Of a stretch of 36,788 nucleotides of DNA, positions 32,814 to 36,788 are shown one piece after another. The position numbers and the translations under genes are program-made. Every line of letters begins with the position of its first letter. Positions within the stretch are counted from its first letter, which is position 1. The notes under the pieces are model-generated. The model made no database searches and had not been told where the DNA came from. It worked only from the letters and a program-made list of their open reading frames with translations. The DNA is from Candidatus Geothermincola primus. Lineage in GTDB: Bacteria > Actinomycetota > Geothermincolia > Geothermincolales > Geothermincolaceae. The DNA lies in the NCBI GenBank assembly GCA_015711725.1, contig JACVIX010000014.1:1-36788 (forward strand), in the 5' to 3' direction.

Positions 32814-34121
32814 ATGGAGATAAAGGAGACGAGAATACTTAAGATCGGACAGATCGGATGCGGAACCGTGGGTTCCGGTGTATTCAAAATCCTTGAGGAA
32901 AATCGCCAGCTGATAGCCAACCGCACCGGTTGTGATCTGGAGGTTAAGAAGATCGCGGTGCGGGACTTTTCCGACCCTCGATATGTGGAAGTACCTGAAC
33001 GACTTCTCACCACCTCTGTCGAGGAAATTTTGGATGACCCTGAAACAGACATGGTGGTTGAGGTGATAGGGGGAATAGAACCCGCCCGTTCCTTTATCAT
33101 ACGAGCTATCTCCAATGGTAAGCATATCGTTACCGCCAATAAGGAGCTGATGAGCACCCACGGAGAGGAGTTGCTCGCCCAAGCTGAACAAGCGGGGGTG
33201 ACCATCGCCTTCGAAGCCAGCGTGGGCGGAGGCATACCTATAATCCACCCTTTAAAGGAGGGTCTGGCGGGAAATAGGATCCTAAAGATATTAGGCATCG
33301 TAAACGGCACAACCAATTACATACTGAGCAGAATGAGCAGTGAGAATCTCCCATTTCAGGAAGCCTTGCGCCAAGCGCAGCGGAAGGGTTACGCAGAAGC
33401 GGATCCTTCCGCCGACATTGAGGGTCGGGACGCCGCCGCGAAACTCGCCATCTTAGCTTCCATCGCCTTCAACGTGAGGGTGCGCCTGGACGACGTATAC
33501 ACCGAGGGGATCTCCAATATCACCCAGGATGACATATTCTTCGCCCGCGAACTAGGCTATACCATCAAGTTGCTGGCCATAGCCAAGAACGAGGAAGACG
33601 GCATCAGCGTCAGGGTGCATCCCACCATGATTCCCCTTTCCCATCCTCTTGCCTCCGTGCACGACGTCTTCAACGCCATCTTCGTCACCGGCGACATGGT
33701 GGGCGACCTTATGTTCTATGGCCAGGGAGCGGGAAGCCTACCTGCGGCCAGCGCCGTAGTGGGAGATATCATCTACGTGGCGCGCCATCATTTTCAAGGA
33801 GCGAAGGGCATCGGATGCACCTGTTTCGACTCCAAGCCCATCAAGGACATGGGATTGACCGTCTCCCGCTATTACATGCTGTTCGACGTGCCGGACCGCC
33901 CTGGAGTTCTGGCAAAAATAGCCGGTGTTTTTGGCGAAAATCAAGTGAGCATCAAATCAGTTATCCAGCACGGGACGGGCTCAAAAGCTAAAATCGTATT
34001 AATCACCCACACGGTCAAAGAGGAAAGTATCAACGCAACTATAAAAGGGTTGGAGGCTCTTCCGGTGATCAACCAAATCTCCAGCGTGATTCGAGTGGAA
34101 GATACCGAGGGTGATGAATGA
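32814..34121 (+). CDS. hom: Homoserine dehydrogenase with ACT domain
   Basis: This 435-residue enzyme reduces aspartate semialdehyde to homoserine. It has an N-terminal NAD(P) fold with IGQIGCGTVGSGV, the ANKELMSTHG segment, the catalytic core with GIVNGTTNYILSRM, the YAEADPSADIEGRDAAAKLAILA signature, and a C-terminal ACT domain (about 350-430, with DVPDRPGVLAKIAGVFGE), which typically gives feedback control by threonine. The ATG at 32814 follows GAGGTG; a GTG at 32802 is part of that site. Its stop overlaps the start of thrC (ATGA), so the two are translationally coupled. Confidence 0.96.
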   Translation: MEIKETRILKIGQIGCGTVGSGVFKILEENRQLIANRTGCDLEVKKIAVRDFSDPRYVEVPERLLTTSVEEILDDPETDMVVEVIGGIEPARSFIIRAISNGKHIVTANKELMSTHGEELLAQAEQAGVTIAFEASVGGGIPIIHPLKEGLAGNRILKILGIVNGTTNYILSRMSSENLPFQEALRQAQRKGYAEADPSADIEGRDAAAKLAILASIAFNVRVRLDDVYTEGISNITQDDIFFARELGYTIKLLAIAKNEEDGISVRVHPTMIPLSHPLASVHDVFNAIFVTGDMVGDLMFYGQGAGSLPAASAVVGDIIYVARHHFQGAKGIGCTCFDSKPIKDMGLTVSRYYMLFDVPDRPGVLAKIAGVFGENQVSIKSVIQHGTGSKAKIVLITHTVKEESINATIKGLEALPVINQISSVIRVEDTEGDE

Positions 34122-35200
34122 TGGATATGGATAAAGACGTGCATAAGGATAGGAACTGGAAAGGAGTGATCGAAGCCTATCGGGATTTTTTACCAGTCGG
34201 CGAAAAAACCCCGGTAGTGACCCTTCTGGAAGGAAATACCCCTCTTATAAGGGCCAAATATATTAGCCAGCAACTCGGCGTCGATGTATACCTTAAATAT
34301 GAAGGCTTAAACCCCACCGGTTCCTTCAAGGACCGGGGCATGACCATGGCTATCAGCAAAGCTTTAGAGGACAAAGCCAAGGCGGTTATCTGCGCTTCTA
34401 CGGGGAATACCTCCGCCTCTGCCGCGGCTTACGCCGCCCGCGCTAGATTGGATTGCGTGGTGCTCATCCCGGAAAAAGCCATCGCTCTGGGTAAGCTAGC
34501 CCAAGCACTCATCCATGGAGCAAAAGTTGTTGCGGTGGAGGGAAACTTCGACCAAGCTCTGAAGATGGTGGTGGAGGTTTCCCGCAATTATCCCATCGTT
34601 CTGGTAAACTCCCTCAATCCCTTCCGCATAGAGGGACAGAAAACCGGCGCATTCGAGATCTGCGATAAATTGGGAAGGGCTCCTGATTACCATTTCATTC
34701 CTGTGGGAAACGCTGGCAATATCACCGCCTACTGGAAAGGCTATCGCGAGTACTATCAGGCGAAAAAAATTGACAGTCTGCCGCGCATGATGGGCTGGCA
34801 GGCCGAGGGCGCAGCCCCTATCGTGCTGGGAAGGGTGGTGGAGAAACCTGAGACCATCGCCACCGCAATTCGCATAGGCAATCCCGCCAGTTGGAAGCAC
34901 GCGGAGCGAGCGGCACGGGAATCGGAAGGCGCGATCGACATGGTAAGCGATGATGAAATTCTTACAGCTTATAAATTATTAGCCAATCGGGAGGGCGTCT
35001 TCGTAGAACCAGCCTCAGCGGCGTCGGTGGCTGGGTTATATAAATTCCACCGCAGCGGCAAGCTTCCAGCGGGAGCCCTAGTGGTATGTGTCCTCACCGG
35101 ACATGGTTTAAAGGACCCCGACCGCGCCATTCTCTCTGTTGAGGAGCCTAAGAAAATAAAGGCTGACATGGAATCTCTCTTGCGATTTCTGGGGTTTTAA
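34118..35200 (+). CDS. thrC: Threonine synthase
   Basis: This 360-residue PLP enzyme converts O-phosphohomoserine to threonine. It has the fold type II motifs: PLIRAKYI near the start, NPTGSFKDRGM with the PLP-binding Lys71, CASTGNTSASAAAYAARA, and the late VEPASAASVAGLYK. The ATG overlaps the hom stop. The substrate O-phosphohomoserine needs a homoserine kinase; no thrB is in this window, and the next gene is the likely substitute. No terminator follows within the 209 bases to that gene. Confidence 0.95.
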   Translation: MMDMDKDVHKDRNWKGVIEAYRDFLPVGEKTPVVTLLEGNTPLIRAKYISQQLGVDVYLKYEGLNPTGSFKDRGMTMAISKALEDKAKAVICASTGNTSASAAAYAARARLDCVVLIPEKAIALGKLAQALIHGAKVVAVEGNFDQALKMVVEVSRNYPIVLVNSLNPFRIEGQKTGAFEICDKLGRAPDYHFIPVGNAGNITAYWKGYREYYQAKKIDSLPRMMGWQAEGAAPIVLGRVVEKPETIATAIRIGNPASWKHAERAARESEGAIDMVSDDEILTAYKLLANREGVFVEPASAASVAGLYKFHRSGKLPAGALVVCVLTGHGLKDPDRAILSVEEPKKIKADMESLLRFLGF

Positions 35201-35409
35201 GTGGGAGATTTATATGCCTATTACATTCTGATTATAAACTGGAGAGGATTATTAACTTGCGCGAATTCTCAAACTCAAGAACTAGGCACAAACGAGGCGC
35301 ATACTTTACTTAGGATGCAGGAAGGTTGTTCTCCCTAGTTCATTTGTCCATCGAATGACAGAGGGAATGAAGCAACTTGAAGAATTTGAAGTATAAGTGA
35401 GAGCTGTAT

Positions 35410-36600
35410 ATGAGCAAGTATTTAATGGTCGTGCCTGATGGAGCCGGGGATTACCCCTTGAAAGAACTGGGGGGGCGGACCCCACTGGAAGTGGCAGACA
35501 TCCCCAACATGGATTTCATCGCTCGCAAGGGTATCTCCGGTACCGCGGTTACCATCCCTTCCGGCTTGACTCCGGGAAGTGACGTTGCCAACCTTTCCCT
35601 TCTAGGTTACGATCCGGCGCGCTATTACACTGGGAGAGGCCCCATAGAAGCGGCAAGTATGGGGGTTCAACTTCGGGAAGGGGAATATGCTTTCCGCTGC
35701 AATCTAGTGACAGTGAATGAAGACACCCTTTTAGACTACAGCGCCGGGCATATATCCTCCCAAGAAGCTGAAATATTGATAAGGGATGTGCAAGGGGCGC
35801 TCGGCGGCCCAGGAATCGCTTTTTATCCCGGGGTAAGTTATCGCCACCTCTTAGTCCTCGAGGGAGACTTTGCGGAAGTGGATTGTTACCCACCCCACGA
35901 CGTGGTGGGAATGCCCTTAAGAGATATCCTGCCCAGGGGAAAGCGCTCCTCCTTGTTGCTGGAACTAATGGTGAGATCCAGAGAAATATTAGAGGCTCAT
36001 CCGGTGAACATAAGCAGAAAAAAGAGAGGGGCGCCACCTGCCAACTCTATCTGGCCCTGGGGACAGGGTAGAAGTCCTCAACTCCCTTCATTACGGGATA
36101 AGTACGGCATAAAGGGCGCGGTTATAACTGCAGTGGACCTCATCAAAGGCCTGGGGAAATGCGCGGGGATGGAAGTGCTCGAAGTCGCCGGAGCCACCGG
36201 TTATTTCGACACCGATTACGCGGCGAAGGCGGCATACGCTCTCGCGGGTCTGGATCATAACGACTTAATATTCATCCATATAGAAGCCCCTGATGAAGCG
36301 GGTCATCAGGGAGATATAAAGAGAAAGATCGAGGCCATCGAGGAGATTGACCGTAAAATTGTGGGGACTATCTTGGAAGAAATGCACCGGAAAAGCGAGG
36401 ACTTTCATATACTGGTCGCGCCCGACCATTTAACCCCCATTACCGTGCGCACGCACGTAGCGGAGCCAGTTCCCGTGGCTCTATACCATCCTCGGATAAG
36501 AGCGGATGCCTCTACCTCCTTCAGCGAAAAGGAGGCGCGCAAGGGAAGCCTTCGCGACTACCCGGGTCCCAATTTGATGGATCTACTCCTTAATCCATAA
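35410..36600 (+). CDS. apgM: ApgM-like phosphotransferase, proposed homoserine kinase
   Basis: This 396-residue protein belongs to the alkaline-phosphatase-fold cofactor-independent phosphoglycerate mutase (ApgM) family. It has the metal site VVPDGAGDYP at 7-16, the phospho-acceptor region TPGSDVANLSLLGYDP at 54-69, GRGPIEAASMGV, HDVVGMP, and the second metal site DEAGHQGDIKRKIEAIEEID and APDHLTP. A subgroup of this family found next to hom and thrC has been proposed to act as homoserine kinase; the family was named on gene context, and activity is not shown by sequence. A plain phosphoglycerate mutase cannot be excluded. The ATG follows a weak GTGAGAG. Confidence 0.85.
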   Translation: MSKYLMVVPDGAGDYPLKELGGRTPLEVADIPNMDFIARKGISGTAVTIPSGLTPGSDVANLSLLGYDPARYYTGRGPIEAASMGVQLREGEYAFRCNLVTVNEDTLLDYSAGHISSQEAEILIRDVQGALGGPGIAFYPGVSYRHLLVLEGDFAEVDCYPPHDVVGMPLRDILPRGKRSSLLLELMVRSREILEAHPVNISRKKRGAPPANSIWPWGQGRSPQLPSLRDKYGIKGAVITAVDLIKGLGKCAGMEVLEVAGATGYFDTDYAAKAAYALAGLDHNDLIFIHIEAPDEAGHQGDIKRKIEAIEEIDRKIVGTILEEMHRKSEDFHILVAPDHLTPITVRTHVAEPVPVALYHPRIRADASTSFSEKEARKGSLRDYPGPNLMDLLLNP

Positions 36601-36788
36601 ATTTTCTTATGCAACAGCTCTCTAATCGATATATCTCATTTTTACTGCGTGATGGAACGCACACCATATAATCACCATTTCCGAGCTCACAACACAACAG
36701 CTTCTACGCCTTGGACCGCAAAGGCTACCTATAAAAATGCCCTACTTTTCCACCTTTTCAAAGAGATAAAGATCGCCCACTTGATATG
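36601..36788. other. Window end without gene
   Basis: No gene or terminator hairpin is seen in the last 188 bases. Confidence 0.4.

Noticed and set aside
35549-36037. 162-codon frame on the minus strand inside the ApgM-like gene
   Set aside because: Antisense to a well-supported gene; composition is Leu/Pro/Arg-rich, as expected for a shadow.

Overview
The window reads as a chromosomal segment of a monoderm (Gram-positive type), probably anaerobic, bacterium of moderate G+C. An LCP-family cell-wall protein with a LytR_C tail, a PASTA-domain pseudokinase, an M23 envelope protein and a BioY biotin transporter fit a Gram-positive. A C_GCAxxG_C_C redox protein, a radical SAM enzyme, a glutaconate-type CoA-transferase and a two-subunit pyruvate carboxylase fit anaerobic metabolism. 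Several genes appear to be leaderless, which is common in Actinobacteria. A deep-branching anaerobic actinobacterium is my best guess, but the sequence alone does not prove it. Coding density is low for a bacterium: several gaps of 300-1100 bp hold no gene.

Layout. 1-1241: gene-free stretch ending in tRNA-Val(CAC) with its own terminator. 1428-10148: acetoacetyl-CoA synthetase, a degenerate tandem nitroreductase, a doubled C_GCAxxG_C_C protein, a PurM-like (AIR synthase-related) protein whose 3' tail is partly duplicated, a two-subunit CoA-transferase and an EamA exporter. 10376-13692: LCP protein and exonuclease VII (xseA-xseB). 14142-19359: an envelope cluster with a PASTA pseudokinase, an M23-domain polytopic membrane protein and three small membrane proteins. 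20065-24012: biotin block, with a two-subunit pyruvate carboxylase (pycB with fused biotin carrier, then the biotin carboxylase) and the biotin transporter bioY.

24493-28034: radical SAM protein, a 47-residue Cys-rich protein, and a soluble two-component pair (REC-GAF-histidine kinase with a NarL-type regulator). 28422-32395: LUD-domain protein, a hexulose-6-phosphate synthase/RraA fusion, and an unrecognised protein made of two repeated Cys-motif modules. 32814-36600: threonine locus hom-thrC followed by an ApgM-like gene that probably supplies the missing homoserine kinase.

Most promising for follow-up: the PASTA pseudokinase with its M23 polytopic neighbour; the duplicated Cys-motif protein at 31325-32395; the hom-thrC-ApgM arrangement; the HPS-RraA fusion; and a recurrent leaderless promoter pattern (perfect or near-perfect -10 box 6-7 nt before ATG, no Shine-Dalgarno) at four genes.
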